Counted from the stretch's first letter, positions 27,677 through 37,900 are shown. The stretch is 64,000 nucleotides of DNA from Sphingomonas glacialis (GCF_014653575.1 NZ_BNAQ01000002.1:186001-250000); one strand, 5' to 3'. Made by a program: numbers and translations. The notes: generated by a model from the letters alone, not told the origin.

Positions 27677-29950
27677 CTACGCGACGGCGCGATCCGGTCC
27701 TGCCACGCTTTGCGCCCGCTTTGCCAGCCCGGAAATCGTGCAACCGGCCAATTGCAGCGCCAAAATCGACTCGGCACCCTGATTCCGGTTGAGCCCGCTA
27801 GGCATCAAGCCGTCGAAGCAGCCGCCATCCTGGACGGTTGCCAGCGGCAAATCGAGATCGTTCTGCCCGAGATACCAGCGATACGCGCGGTTGGCTTCCT
27901 CGACCCAACGCGCGTCCCGCGAGGCATCGAATGCCGCGCTGCACGCGTCGATCGTCGCCTGCGCCTCGAGCGGCTGCTGGTCGAACTGCAACGGCTCGGC
28001 ATAGACCCGCCCGAAGCTCTCGCTGCCGACCGCGCGGAAGCGGCCGTCGGGCGAGGTCTGCTTGGCGACGATCCATTCGAGCGTCTTCAGGCCGCACTGG
28101 ATCATGTCGTCGCGCTGGAGCGCAAGACCGGCACGCAGCAGGGCCTCGGGCAGACGCGCATTATCATACGCCAACACGATCTCGAACCATTCCCACTGCG
28201 GACGGCGCGCATCCTCGAGCAAGGCGAGCAGATCGTCGCCGAAGCGCGCCAGGATCGTCCGGGCGAGGGAATGCGTCGGAACCACCTCGAGCATCGCCGC
28301 GGCACCCAGCATCGCAAAGGCGTGGGCGCGTGGCGATCCCAGTTCGAGCGACAGCGACGCCGTCATGTCGAACATCGACGCGGCCCACATCTTGTGCTTG
28401 TCCATCTGCGCATCGCGCGCGGTCACGCCGAAGGCCCACAGCGTGCGACCGTTCGAATCCTCCGAACCGAAATCCTCGCACCAGGTGCGATCGAAATTCA
28501 TGAAGTTGCGGAAACGCCGCTCCTCGGGGTTCCAGGCATATTGCAGGAACGACGCATAAATCGTCATCCACTTGTCGCGCTGGACCTCGTCGAGCGACGT
28601 CATCTGGCTGACCAGCATCAGCGCACGGGCATTGTCGTCGATGCAATAGCCATGGCGGCGATCGGGGATCGAGAAGATCGAATGCTGCAGCATTCCGGTC
28701 GAATCGCTCATCCGCTCGACCGCCGCGAAATCGGGCGCGAGCGGAGTCAGCGCCGCAGTACTGCTCGGCATGCGCAACGGCTTGGAGGCGACCATCTGCC
28801 CAATCTCGCGCATCGCGAGTTCGGCGAGACGCGGCCAGATCATCGTACGGCCACGCGCATAGGCACGCTCCGAAAGCTTGATCCGGTTGCGCTCGCTGCC
28901 GAGCAAGGCGTTGATCTCGCGCGCGAACGCTGCAGAATCCCCAAAGTCGACGAGCACGCCGTACCCATCTGCGAGAATCTCGGTGGCATGGACATACGGC
29001 GTCGAGACGACCGCCTTGCCGACGCCGACTGCGTAGGACAAGGTCCCCGACGTGATCTGCGCCGGATTGAGATACGGCGTCGCATAGATGTCTGCAGCCT
29101 GCAGATAGTCGATGAGCTCGTCATGCTCGAGAAACGCATCGATGAATTCGATGTTGCGGCCGACCCCGAGATCGAGCGCAAGCGCCTTCAACTTGTCGCG
29201 ATACTTCTCGCCTTCGTGTGCGACGAGGTTCGGATGCGTCGCACCGAGTACGGCATAGAGCACGTTGGGGTTCTGCTCGACGATCGCGGGCAGCGCATTG
29301 ATCATCACTTCGATGCCCTTGCCCGGCGCTAGCAGGCCGAAGGTCAGGACGACGTCGCGCCGTTCCCAGCCAAAGCGCGACTTGAGCGTGTTGGGATCGA
29401 CGAACTCGCGATCGGGAACACCGTGCGGGATCATCACGATCGACCGGCCGGTTGCACCATAAACGCGCTCGAGGATCTCACGACCACGCTCGGCCATGAC
29501 GATGACGCGCGACGCACGCCGCAACAGGCCTTCCATCACGCGACGCTGATCGGCGTTGGGCTTTTCGAGGATCGTGTGGAGCGTGACGATCACCGGCATC
29601 GACACGCGCTCGAGCAAGGCGAGGATATGCTCGCCCGCTGCGCCGCCGAAAATGCCGTATTCGTGCTGCAGCCACAACGCCTGCGCACCGCTCGCCTCGA
29701 TCTCGCGCGCGGCTTCGAGATACTGCATCCGGTCCTGCTCGGGGATGCTGCGCGTCACCTCGGGGGGATATTCGTAGCGGCCGGGGTGATCGTCCATCGC
29801 ATAGACGTCGATCTTAAGATCCGGAAACCGGCTCTTCAGCGCGGTGAAGGTATCGGTGGTATAGGTTGCAAGACCACATTTACGCGGCAGAAAATTACCG
29901 ACCAAAGCCAGGTGGTCGATCGAGTTCACGACATCCGCCAGTTGCACCAT
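27677..29950 (-). CDS. GT4-type glycosyltransferase with C-terminal alpha-helical domain
   Basis: 757 residues. The N-terminal half (about 1-385) is a GT-B fold: LPRKCGLATYTTDTF, LWLQHEYGIFGG, VIPHGVPD-like stretch, FGLLAPGKGIEVMI, SGTLSYAVGVGKAVVSTPYVHATEI. The C-terminal half (about 410-740) has tryptophan- and alpha-helix-rich repeats (RHGYCIDDNARALMLV, FRNFMNFDRTWCEDFGSEDSNGRTLWAFG) resembling an (alpha/alpha)6 barrel of glycoside-processing enzymes. With the downstream GH130 gene it probably makes and recycles a mannose-containing oligosaccharide; this is inference. Confidence 0.85.
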   Translation of the reverse strand: MVQLADVVNSIDHLALVGNFLPRKCGLATYTTDTFTALKSRFPDLKIDVYAMDDHPGRYEYPPEVTRSIPEQDRMQYLEAAREIEASGAQALWLQHEYGIFGGAAGEHILALLERVSMPVIVTLHTILEKPNADQRRVMEGLLRRASRVIVMAERGREILERVYGATGRSIVMIPHGVPDREFVDPNTLKSRFGWERRDVVLTFGLLAPGKGIEVMINALPAIVEQNPNVLYAVLGATHPNLVAHEGEKYRDKLKALALDLGVGRNIEFIDAFLEHDELIDYLQAADIYATPYLNPAQITSGTLSYAVGVGKAVVSTPYVHATEILADGYGVLVDFGDSAAFAREINALLGSERNRIKLSERAYARGRTMIWPRLAELAMREIGQMVASKPLRMPSSTAALTPLAPDFAAVERMSDSTGMLQHSIFSIPDRRHGYCIDDNARALMLVSQMTSLDEVQRDKWMTIYASFLQYAWNPEERRFRNFMNFDRTWCEDFGSEDSNGRTLWAFGVTARDAQMDKHKMWAASMFDMTASLSLELGSPRAHAFAMLGAAAMLEVVPTHSLARTILARFGDDLLALLEDARRPQWEWFEIVLAYDNARLPEALLRAGLALQRDDMIQCGLKTLEWIVAKQTSPDGRFRAVGSESFGRVYAEPLQFDQQPLEAQATIDACSAAFDASRDARWVEEANRAYRWYLGQNDLDLPLATVQDGGCFDGLMPSGLNRNQGAESILALQLAGCTISGLAKRAQSVAGPDRAVA

Positions 29951-30032
29951 GTTCGCAAATCCTATTTCTGACGGGGCTTATACCCTCGAGTTACCTCTCC
30001 CGAACGGCCAAGTTTCAATATGGTTGCAAGAA

Positions 30033-30047
30033 TGTTGCATTGCAACA
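30033..30047. promoter_or_regulatory. Palindrome upstream of the glycosyltransferase operon
   Basis: TGTTGC-ATT-GCAACA, perfect 6-bp arms, 82 nt upstream of the glycosyltransferase start. A further GTTGCAA lies just beside it. A plausible repressor or activator site. Confidence 0.4.
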
Positions 30048-30101
30048 ATGGGAATTGTCTGATCCAAATCAACCTTGCGGTAGGATGAACCGGCCCAGCG
30101 C

Positions 30102-30548
30102 TCAACCGCGCCCGCGATAGCCCGGAACGTCCTGCGACGGCAGCCACAGGCTCTCGGGCGGTGCGCCCGATTGCCAGAAAACGTCGATCGGAATGCCACC
30201 GCGCGGGTACCAATACCCACCGATTCGCAACCATGTCGGCTGCATCTCGGTGAACAGCCGTTCGCCAATCCCGACGGTGCAATCCTCATGGAACGCCTGG
30301 TGGTTGCGGAACGCGCCGAGAAACAGCTTGAGCGACTTCGATTCGACGATCGTTGCTGCAGGTGCGTAATCGATCACGAGATGCGCGAAATCGGGCTGTG
30401 CCGTCACCGGGCAAAGCGAGGTGAATTCGGGCACCGCGAAGCGCACCAAATACAGGCGACCGGGCCGCGGGTTGGGAACGTAATCGAGCACCGCCTCCTC
30501 GGGCGAAGTGGGGAGCGCGCTGGTTTGGCCGAGATGCATAGGAGTCAT
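30102..30548 (-). CDS. queF: NADPH-dependent 7-cyano-7-deazaguanine reductase
   Basis: 148 residues, the short (single-domain) QueF. It reduces preQ0 to preQ1 in queuosine synthesis. Family signatures are [20 protein letters not shown] with the catalytic Cys and the Asp, and the NADPH motif [22 protein letters not shown]. The start at MTPMHLGQ (30548) is preferred; an upstream frame start at 30584 and MHLGQ at 30540 are alternatives. Other que genes are not nearby. Confidence 0.95.
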   Translation of the reverse strand: MTPMHLGQTSALPTSPEEAVLDYVPNPRPGRLYLVRFAVPEFTSLCPVTAQPDFAHLVIDYAPAATIVESKSLKLFLGAFRNHQAFHEDCTVGIGERLFTEMQPTWLRIGGYWYPRGGIPIDVFWQSGAPPESLWLPSQDVPGYRGRG

Positions 30549-30676
30549 GCACAGCGATATAGGGAAGCGATCCGCCCCCGTCATCCCGCACCGATCATCC
30601 CACGCGGATGATCCTTGAGCGTCTCGACGGCGCGCGATCGGATGGTTAGGCTATCAAAAAACCAAGGAGACGATCG

Positions 30677-31516
30677 ATGGATTCGCTGGTGACAACCGAA
30701 TGGCTCGCAAACGAGCTGGGCGCGAACGACCTGAGGATTGTCGACGCCACCTATTTCGCCGGACTCGTCGACCGCGACCCCGCCGCCGAATATGAAGCCG
30801 CGCACATCCCGGGCGCCGTGTTCATGGATCTCGCCGAGATCGCCGACACCAGCAGCACGCTGCCCTCGATGCTCCCGGCGCCCGAAAAGTTCGCCAGCCG
30901 GATGCAGTCGCTCGGTCTCGGCGATGGCAGCCGCATCGTGCTCTACGACAATTCGCCGCTCCACACCTCGGCGCGCGCCTGGTTCATGCTGCGCACCTTC
31001 GGCGCGCATGATGTCGCGATCCTCGATGGCGGGCTCGCCAAGTGGCAGGCCGAAGGGCGTGAGACCGCCAGCGGCAAGGAGCAGCTCCGCCACCGCCACT
31101 TCACCGTCTGGGCCGACGACAAGGGCGTCCGCACGCTCGATCAGATGAAGGCCAATGTCGACAGCGGCGCCGAGCAAGTGCTCGACGCGCGCTCGGCCGC
31201 ACGCTTCACCGGCGAGGAACCCGATCCGCGCCCGGTGACGCATGCCGGCCATATCCCGGGCTCGAAGAACCTCCCCGTCGGCGAGCTCTTCAATGCCGAT
31301 GGCACGTGGAAGACCGGCGACGCGTTGAAGTCGGCGTTCGAAGGCGCGGGCATCGATGTCGCCAAGCCGCTCGTCACGACCTGCGGCTCGGGCATCACCG
31401 CCTCGGCGCTGGCGTTCGGTGCGCATCTGCTCGGCAACCAGGCGGCGGTCTATGACGGCAGCTGGTCCGAATGGGGTGCCGACCGCACCACGCCAAAGGC
31501 GACCGGCGCGGCGTAA
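30677..31516 (+). CDS. sseA: 3-mercaptopyruvate/thiosulfate sulfurtransferase
   Basis: 279 residues, two rhodanese domains. The N-terminal inactive domain has RIVDATYFAGLVDRDPAAEYEAAHIPGAVF. The C-terminal domain carries catalytic C236 in TTCGSGITA; the loop CGSGITA is the mercaptopyruvate type. It is followed by a hairpin and then a cystathionine beta-lyase gene, giving a small sulfur-metabolism pair. Confidence 0.93.
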   Translation: MDSLVTTEWLANELGANDLRIVDATYFAGLVDRDPAAEYEAAHIPGAVFMDLAEIADTSSTLPSMLPAPEKFASRMQSLGLGDGSRIVLYDNSPLHTSARAWFMLRTFGAHDVAILDGGLAKWQAEGRETASGKEQLRHRHFTVWADDKGVRTLDQMKANVDSGAEQVLDARSAARFTGEEPDPRPVTHAGHIPGSKNLPVGELFNADGTWKTGDALKSAFEGAGIDVAKPLVTTCGSGITASALAFGAHLLGNQAAVYDGSWSEWGADRTTPKATGAA

Positions 31517-31528
31517 GCGCATCTCGAA

Positions 31529-31554
31529 AGCCCCTCCCCTGAACGGGAGGGGCT
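31529..31554 (+). terminator. Hairpin after sseA (single family C repeat)
   Basis: AGCCCCTCCC / GGGAGGGGCT arms around CTGAAC. The sequence matches the hairpin part of the family C repeats found in ileS and in cassette 2, here as a single copy 12 nt after the sseA stop. It may serve as a terminator. Confidence 0.6.
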
Positions 31555-31631
31555 TCCAACAATACGCGCGACGCTCTTGCCTTCTTCACGGTCTCCGGCT
31601 TTGCAGGGCCTGCATTGCAGGATTTCGCGCC

Positions 31632-32825
31632 ATGAAGAAGACCGATGCCCCCAAGGGCGATTCGACCCGCGTCGTCACCGCCGGCCGCCGCAAGGAATGG
31701 ACGCAGGGGATCGTCAACACGCCGGTCTGGCGCGCCTCGACGATCCTCTACGATTCGGTCGCGGATCTGCGCGAGGCGGGTGGGCGCGATACGCACCACC
31801 GGCTGTTCTACGGTCGCAAGGGCACGCCGACGCAGTGGAGCCTCGCCGATGCGCTGACCGAGCTCGAGCCCGGCGCCGAAGGCACCTTCCTTTACCCCTC
31901 GGGCGTCGCGGCGATCGCTGCCGCCTTGCTGTCGGTGCTCTCGCCCGGCGACGAACTGCTCCTTCCCGACAGCGCCTATGACCCGACCCGCGCGATGGGC
32001 ATGGGGCTGCTCAAGCGGATGGGAATCACGACGCGCTTCTATGATCCGATGATCGGCGCGGGCATCGCCGACGTGATCACCGATGCGACTCGCGCGATCC
32101 TGCTCGAGAGCCCCGGCAGCCTGACCTTCGACGTTCAGGACATCCCCGCGATCGTCGCCGTCGCCAAGGCGCGCGGCATCACCACGCTGCTCGACAACAC
32201 CTGGGCGACGCCGCTGTTCTTTCCCGCGATCGCGCACGGCGTCGACCTCACGATCCTCGCGTGCACAAAATATATCGTCGGCCATAGCGACGTGATGCTC
32301 GGCTCGGTCACTGCCGCGCCGGGCCATTTCGCGCGGCTGCGCGACACCAGCTTCCAGCTCGGCCAGATCGCCAGCCCCGACGACAGCTGGCTCGCCAGCC
32401 GCGGCCTGCGCACGATGGCGATCCGGCTCAAGCAGCATCAGGCAAGCGCGCTCGAGATCGCGCACTGGCTCGAGCAGCAGCCCGAAGTCGCGACCGTGCT
32501 CCACCCGGCTTTGCCGTGCTGCCCCGGCCACGCGCACTTCCTGCGCGACTTCAAGGGGTCGTCGGGGCTGTTCTCGTTCGTCCTCAACGGCGGCGGCGAG
32601 GCCGATCGCGCACGGCTGATCGACGGGCTCGAGCATTTCGGGATCGGCTATAGCTGGGGCGGGTTCGAAAGCCTCGCGCTGCCGGTCGACCCACAACGCC
32701 ATCGCAGCGTCACGCGCCGCGCCGATGCCGGGCCACTCGTCCGGCTGCAGATCGGCCTCGAGGATCCGGCAGATCTGATCGCCGACCTCGCCGCTGGCCT
32801 GGCGCGCTTTTCCGCTCAGCAATGA
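31632..32825 (+). CDS. metC: Cystathionine beta-lyase
   Basis: 397 residues, PLP enzyme of the Cys/Met metabolism family. It splits cystathionine to homocysteine, pyruvate and ammonia. Motifs: YGRKGTPTQWSLADAL, FLYPSGVAAIAAALL, LLDNTWATPLFF and the PLP lysine K213 in ACTKYIVGHSDVM. The ATG at 31632 (MKKTDAPKG) is used; an upstream frame running back into sseA is a shadow. The YGRKGTPT/GHSD pattern separates it from gamma-synthases. Confidence 0.92.
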   Translation: MKKTDAPKGDSTRVVTAGRRKEWTQGIVNTPVWRASTILYDSVADLREAGGRDTHHRLFYGRKGTPTQWSLADALTELEPGAEGTFLYPSGVAAIAAALLSVLSPGDELLLPDSAYDPTRAMGMGLLKRMGITTRFYDPMIGAGIADVITDATRAILLESPGSLTFDVQDIPAIVAVAKARGITTLLDNTWATPLFFPAIAHGVDLTILACTKYIVGHSDVMLGSVTAAPGHFARLRDTSFQLGQIASPDDSWLASRGLRTMAIRLKQHQASALEIAHWLEQQPEVATVLHPALPCCPGHAHFLRDFKGSSGLFSFVLNGGGEADRARLIDGLEHFGIGYSWGGFESLALPVDPQRHRSVTRRADAGPLVRLQIGLEDPADLIADLAAGLARFSAQQ

Positions 32826-33018
32826 TTTGAAACACGGGTGTTGCGCAACAGCTACAATAGCGCGGTATCCCGCGCACGCGCGCGAATTAAGTTGTGCGAT
32901 GCAGCGTAGCTCGGCAATGAAAGATCTTGCCGCTTAGCTGCGCGGGAGGTCTTGCGCCTCCGACAGACGCCGCATCGGTAAAGCAGGCTGGGACAGTCGC
33001 ATTTTCGAAAGGGAAACG

Positions 33019-33876
33019 ATGCGCTTCTCCACATCTACGCTTGGCGCGCTCTTGCTCGCCGCCTCCGCCACGCCCGCCTTTGCGCAGGATGTCCCAACCA
33101 CCACCACCACGCCCGACGCCAAGGACGCGCCCGCCGCGGCGCCTGCCGCGCCCGACAAGCCGTTCAAGATCACCGGCGGCGCAACGCTGATCAGCGATTA
33201 CCGCTTCCGCGGTTTGACCCAGACCAACGGCGAAGGCGCCGTCCAGGGCACGATCAACATCAACAGCTCGGCCGGCTTCTATGTCGGCACCTGGGCCTCG
33301 ACGATCGACGGCAGCGGCAAGACCCCGCTCCTCACCGGATACGGCGATGCCGAGGTCGATCTGTACGCCGGCTATACCAAGACCTTCAGCGGCCTGACGG
33401 TCGATGGCGGCCTGCTCTATTATTACTATCCGAGCGGCGTGAAGGGCCTCAACACCGACTTCTTCGAGCCTTACGCTTCGGTCAGCTACACGCTCGGCCC
33501 GGTCTCGACCAAGGTCGGCGGCAACTATGCGTGGGGCGGCCAGAAGGGCCTCGATTTCACGCCGAACAACAAGGACGACAATATCTACGTCTATGGCGAA
33601 GCCTCGGTCGCGGTGCCCAAGACGCCGATCACGCTGAAGGGCCATCTCGGCTATACCGACGGCTCGCTCGGCCTCGCCAACCTCAATGGCAACGACCGCA
33701 ACTATCTCGACTGGTCGGCCACCGCCGAAGCCGTCGGGGGTCCGTTCAAGGTCGGCGTGAGCTATGTCGATACCGACATCACGAACAACAAGGTCGGCGG
33801 ACTGTACCGGCACGGCTATGCGTCGCGCTTCGGCCGCGGCTCGACCGTGCTCGCCTATGTCGGCGTGAACTTCTGA
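33019..33876 (+). CDS. TorF-family putative porin (TIGR02001)
   Basis: 285 residues with a signal peptide (cleavage after AFA, about residue 22). A Pro/Ala/Thr linker is followed by FKITGGATLISDYRFRGLTQTNGEGAVQGTI, the signature of this outer-membrane beta-barrel family, and a terminal aromatic YVGVNF for barrel assembly. GAAAGGGAAACG precedes the ATG. Substrate unknown. The upstream 190 nt have TACAAT at 32853-32858 but no well-spaced -35. Confidence 0.9.
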   Translation: MRFSTSTLGALLLAASATPAFAQDVPTTTTTPDAKDAPAAAPAAPDKPFKITGGATLISDYRFRGLTQTNGEGAVQGTININSSAGFYVGTWASTIDGSGKTPLLTGYGDAEVDLYAGYTKTFSGLTVDGGLLYYYYPSGVKGLNTDFFEPYASVSYTLGPVSTKVGGNYAWGGQKGLDFTPNNKDDNIYVYGEASVAVPKTPITLKGHLGYTDGSLGLANLNGNDRNYLDWSATAEAVGGPFKVGVSYVDTDITNNKVGGLYRHGYASRFGRGSTVLAYVGVNF

Positions 33877-33884
33877 TACGAAGA

Positions 33885-33910
33885 AGGGAGCGCCCTTGCG
33901 GGCACTCCCT
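33885..33910 (+). terminator. Hairpin after the porin gene
   Basis: AGGGAG-n-GCCC / GGGC-n-CTCCCT with loop TTGC, 8 nt after the stop. No T-run follows, so the main stop signal is probably the next stem. Confidence 0.5.
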
Positions 33911-33923
33911 CTGATCGGTCCCG

Positions 33924-33962
33924 AAACCCTCTCCCGCGGCCGCGGGGGAGGGTTTTGTTTTG
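33924..33962. terminator. Bidirectional intrinsic terminator
   Basis: A 15-bp stem (AACCCTCTCCCGCGG with CCGCGGGGGAGGGTT, one wobble) flanked by AAA on the left and TTTTGTTTT on the right. It serves the convergent porin and DUF3035 genes. Confidence 0.8.
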
Positions 33963-33964
33963 GG

Positions 33965-34375
33965 TCACTTCGGCGCGGTCGCCTTGGCTGCCTGACCGTC
34001 GCCCTCGGGCGCTGCGACCACGTCGCGCGTCGTCGTGCCCTTGTCGACCACGGTCGTGCCCGGATCGCCAACCGACGAGCGGATGCCGGGATCGTCCGAA
34101 TCGACACCCGCCTGCGAGATCGCAGCGCTTTCGGCGGCGCTGCGCGGCGCGGTGCCGCCGAACAGCGCGTCGAGCGCCTGCGCGTTGGCGCTGGTGTCGT
34201 TCGCACGCGCCGCACCTGGCTTTGGCGGGGTCAGCGAGAAATCGGGCGGAATGACGAGCGGAGCCTGGCGCGCGACCGAGAATTCGTCGGGTCCGCTGCG
34301 GCCACCCTTGCCATGCGCGCAAGCGCCCAACGCGAGCAGCGCCACGCCGGCCGACAAAATCGAAATCTTACGCAT
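33965..34375 (-). CDS. DUF3035 lipoprotein
   Basis: 136 residues. A lipoprotein signal with lipobox LGAC (Cys19), then GPDEFSVARQAPLVIPPDFSLTPP, the DUF3035 signature of alphaproteobacterial outer-membrane-associated lipoproteins. Its start overlaps the lspA stop by 8 nt. The gene encoding the enzyme that trims lipoprotein signals is thus directly upstream of a lipoprotein gene. Function unknown, possibly outer-membrane assembly. Confidence 0.88.
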   Translation of the reverse strand: MRKISILSAGVALLALGACAHGKGGRSGPDEFSVARQAPLVIPPDFSLTPPKPGAARANDTSANAQALDALFGGTAPRSAAESAAISQAGVDSDDPGIRSSVGDPGTTVVDKGTTTRDVVAAPEGDGQAAKATAPK

Positions 34376-34910
34376 GGATATTCTCCGTTGGGCCCTGGTC
34401 CGCCCCAGATGCTTTGGTCCCAGAATCTTGGTTCGGTGTATCTCGTATCAGAAGCGCGCGCGCGAGCAAGATGAGCACGCCGATACTGATCGCCGCGTCG
34501 GCGATGTTGAACACCAGAAACGGCTGCCACGCGCCGAAATGCAGATCGGCGAAATCGACGACATAGCCGAGCCGGATCCGGTCGAGGATGTTGCCGAACG
34601 CGCCGCCGAGCACGAGCCCGAGCGCCATCTGGTCGGCGCGCTTGGTCTCGCGCAGCATCCACACCAGCACCCCGACCGCGATTGCGCCGGTCATCAGCAC
34701 CAGTAGCCAGCGCGTCGTATCGGTATCGGCGTGGAGCAGCCCGAGCGACACGCCGCGATTGGCGACGAAGCGCAGGTTGAAGAACGACGTGACGTAATGC
34801 GCGTTGGTCATCGCATCGAGCTTGAGCCCCTCGGTCACGCCGAGCTTGGCGGCCTGGTCGGCGACGAAGAGCGCGACCGCGGTCGCGAAGCCTGCGAGCG
34901 GGAGCCTCAT
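34368..34910 (-). CDS. lspA: Lipoprotein signal peptidase II
   Basis: 180 residues, four TM helices. The catalytic aspartates are in GNILDRIRLGYVVDF and FNIADAAI; NRGVSLGLL is the conserved N-terminal loop motif. It starts within the ileS stop codon (ATGA) and ends inside the DUF3035 gene, giving a tightly coupled ileS-lspA-DUF3035 operon. ileS-lspA order is common in bacteria. Confidence 0.95.
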   Translation of the reverse strand: MRLPLAGFATAVALFVADQAAKLGVTEGLKLDAMTNAHYVTSFFNLRFVANRGVSLGLLHADTDTTRWLLVLMTGAIAVGVLVWMLRETKRADQMALGLVLGGAFGNILDRIRLGYVVDFADLHFGAWQPFLVFNIADAAISIGVLILLARALLIRDTPNQDSGTKASGADQGPTENIHA

Positions 34911-37900
34911 GCCACCACCGCCTCGCAGCGATCGCACAGATCGCCGTCTTCCTCGACCTCGGGAAGCAGCCGCCAGCAGCGCCCGCATTTGTGGAAGGTC
35001 GTGCGCTCCGCTTCGACCACACCACCGCCGTATCCCCATTCCGAGCCTGCCACGTCGGGATTTGGCAATACTGGGTAGCCGTCGGATTCGAAGATCGACA
35101 CCTTTGCAGCAATAAAGATCTCGGCCAAATCCATCGACCTCAAAGGCTCTAAATTCTCGCGCTTCGCTGGCCAAATCCGCACTTCAGCTTCGAGACTTGA
35201 GCGAATCTCTTTGCCTGCGCGAAGTTTTTCCAGAACCTCGTTTACATGGGACCGAGCTCCTCGAACCGTGGACCATTTTCCCGAGAGGTCCTCACCTAAC
35301 GCGTTCTCAGCGACCTCCGGCCATTCGAGCAGATGGACCGAGCCATCCTCGCTCGGGAAGCGCGCTTGCCACGTCTCCTCGGCGGTGAAGCACAGCACCG
35401 GCGCGGCATAGCGGACGAGTGCGTGGAACAGCGTGTCGAACACCGTCCGCACCGCGCGGCGCTTGGGATCGGTCGGCGCGTCGCAGTACAGCGAATCCTT
35501 GCGGATATCGAAATAGAAGGCCGACAGATCCTCCTGCGCGAACTCGGTCAGCAGCCGGACATAGCTGTTGAAATCGTACACCAGCACCGCCGCCTTGAGC
35601 TTGGCGTCGAGCTCGGCGAGCAAATGGAGCACGTAGCGTTCGAGCTCGGGCATCTCCGCGACCGGCAGCCGCTCGCTCTCCTCGAACCCGTCGAGCGCGC
35701 CGAGCAGGTAGCGGAAGGTGTTGCGCAGCTTGCGATACTGGTCGGAGACGCCGCCGAGGATCTCCTTGCCGATGCGGTGGTCCTCGGTGAAATCGACCGA
35801 CAGCGCCCACAGCCGCAGGATGTCCGCGCCCGATTCCTTCATCAGATCGAGCGGGTTGATCGTGTTGCCGAGCGACTTGGACATCTTCATGCCCTTGGAG
35901 TCCATCGTGAAGCCATGCGTCAGCACCGCATTGTACGGCGCGCGCCCACGCGTACCGCACGCCTCCATCAGCGACGACTGGAACCAGCCGCGATGCTGGT
36001 CCGACCCTTCGAGATAGAGATCGGCCGGCCATTGCAGATCGGGCCAGCGCCCGCTCTCGAGCACGAAGGCGTGCGTGCAACCGCTGTCGAACCACACGTC
36101 GAGAATGTCGGTGACGCGCTCGTAATCGGCGAGGTCGTAGTCGGGGCCGAGCAGGTCCTGCGCCGCTTCCTCGGACCACGCATCGACGCCCTCGGCGTTG
36201 ATCGCGGCGATGATGCGCGCATTGACCGCGGGATCGACGAGATACTGGCCGGTCAGGCGGTTGACGAACAGCGTGATCGGCACGCCCCAAGCGCGCTGGC
36301 GGCTGATCACCCAGTCGGGGCGCCCGGCGACCATCGCGGTGATGCGGTTCTGGCCCTTGGGCGGATACCAGGTGGTCGCTTCGATTGCCGCGAGCGCGGT
36401 TTCCCGCAAAGTCCGCCCAAGACTCCCCTCCCCTTCAGGGGAGGGGCTGGGGGTGGGGGAGGTCTCACCGAGACCGACGCTTGCGTTCGCGGCACGGCCC
36501 CACCCCAACCCCTCCCCTGAAGGAGAGGGGCTTTCCGGCAGCGCCTGATCCATCGGAATGAACCACTGCGGCGTAGCCCGGAAAATGACCTTCGCCTTCG
36601 ACCGCCACGAATGCGGATACGAATGCGCAAAATCATCGCTCGCCGCGAGCAACGCGCCCGCTGCGCGCAGGTCCGCACAGATCGGCCCCTCGGCGGAGAC
36701 GAACTTCTTGTTGATCACCGAGCCCTGCCCGCCGAGCCACGCCCAATCGTCGCGATACATCCCCGCACCGTCGACCGCGAAGACCGGCTCGATGCCATAT
36801 TGCTTGCACAGCACGAAATCGTCCTCGCCGTGATCGGGCGCCATATGGACGAGCCCGGTGCCCGCGTCGGTGGTGACGAAATCGCCCGGCAGGAACGGCC
36901 GCGGCTTTGCGAAGAACCCGCCGAGTTCGTGCATCGGATGGCGTGCGGTGGCGCCTTCGAGCTGCGAGCCCCTCACGGTCCACTCTTCGCAGTCTTCCGC
37001 TGGATCAAGCACAAAGCTGAGGCGATCGAGGCCGATGTCTGTGACTTCGATGCTATCGAAAACGCGCGCAAGTCTCTTCGCAAATGTGGGAAGAAGTTCG
37101 GTGGCAATGACCAAGCGGCGACGATCATCGAACCACGGCATTTGCTCGTTGACGCGCGCGCGGGCGACCTCCGATTGCTCCTTTGTCACCGTAGCGGTTA
37201 GGAAGCCAAGGATGCACTCGACAACCGAATATTCAATCTCAGGCCCATAGCTCAGCGCCTGATTCACCGGGATCGTCCACGGCGTCGTCGTCCAGATCAC
37301 CGCATGGGCACCGACCAGCTCGGGCGCGTTCGGCGCATCGACAATCTCGAACGCCACGTCGATCTGCGTCGACACGACGTCCTCATATTCGACCTCGGCC
37401 TCGGCGAGCGCGGTCTTTTCAACGGGCGACCACATCACAGGCTTGGCGCCGCGATAGAGCTGGCCGCTCTCCGCGAATTTCATCAGCTCGGTGACGATCG
37501 TCGCTTCGGCAGCGAAATCCATCGTCAGATAGGGATGGTCCCAATCGCCATTGATGCCGAGCCGCGTCAACTGCTCGCGCTGCACGTCGACCCAATGCTG
37601 CGCATAGGCGCGGCACTCGGCGCGGAACTCGGCCGGGGGGACCTCGTCCTTGTTGAGCTTCTTCGCGCGATATTTTTCCTCGACCTTCCACTCGATCGGC
37701 AGGCCGTGGCAGTCCCAGCCGGGCACGTACGGCGCGTCCTTGCCGAGCAGCCCCTGCGTGCGGCACACCGTGTCCTTGAGGATATGGTTGAGCGCATGGC
37801 CGATATGCATGTCGCCGTTCGCGTACGGCGGGCCGTCGTGCAGGATGAACTTCTCGCGGCCGCGGCGGGCTTCGCGGGTCTTCTCGTAGAGGTTCATCGC

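Noticed and set aside
28441-28470. TTCGAATCC as a tRNA T-loop
   Set aside because: It lies inside the glycosyltransferase reading frame and no cloverleaf arms surround it.
32827-32858. TTGAAA...TACAAT promoter before the porin gene
   Set aside because: The spacing of 20 nt is too long for a standard promoter.
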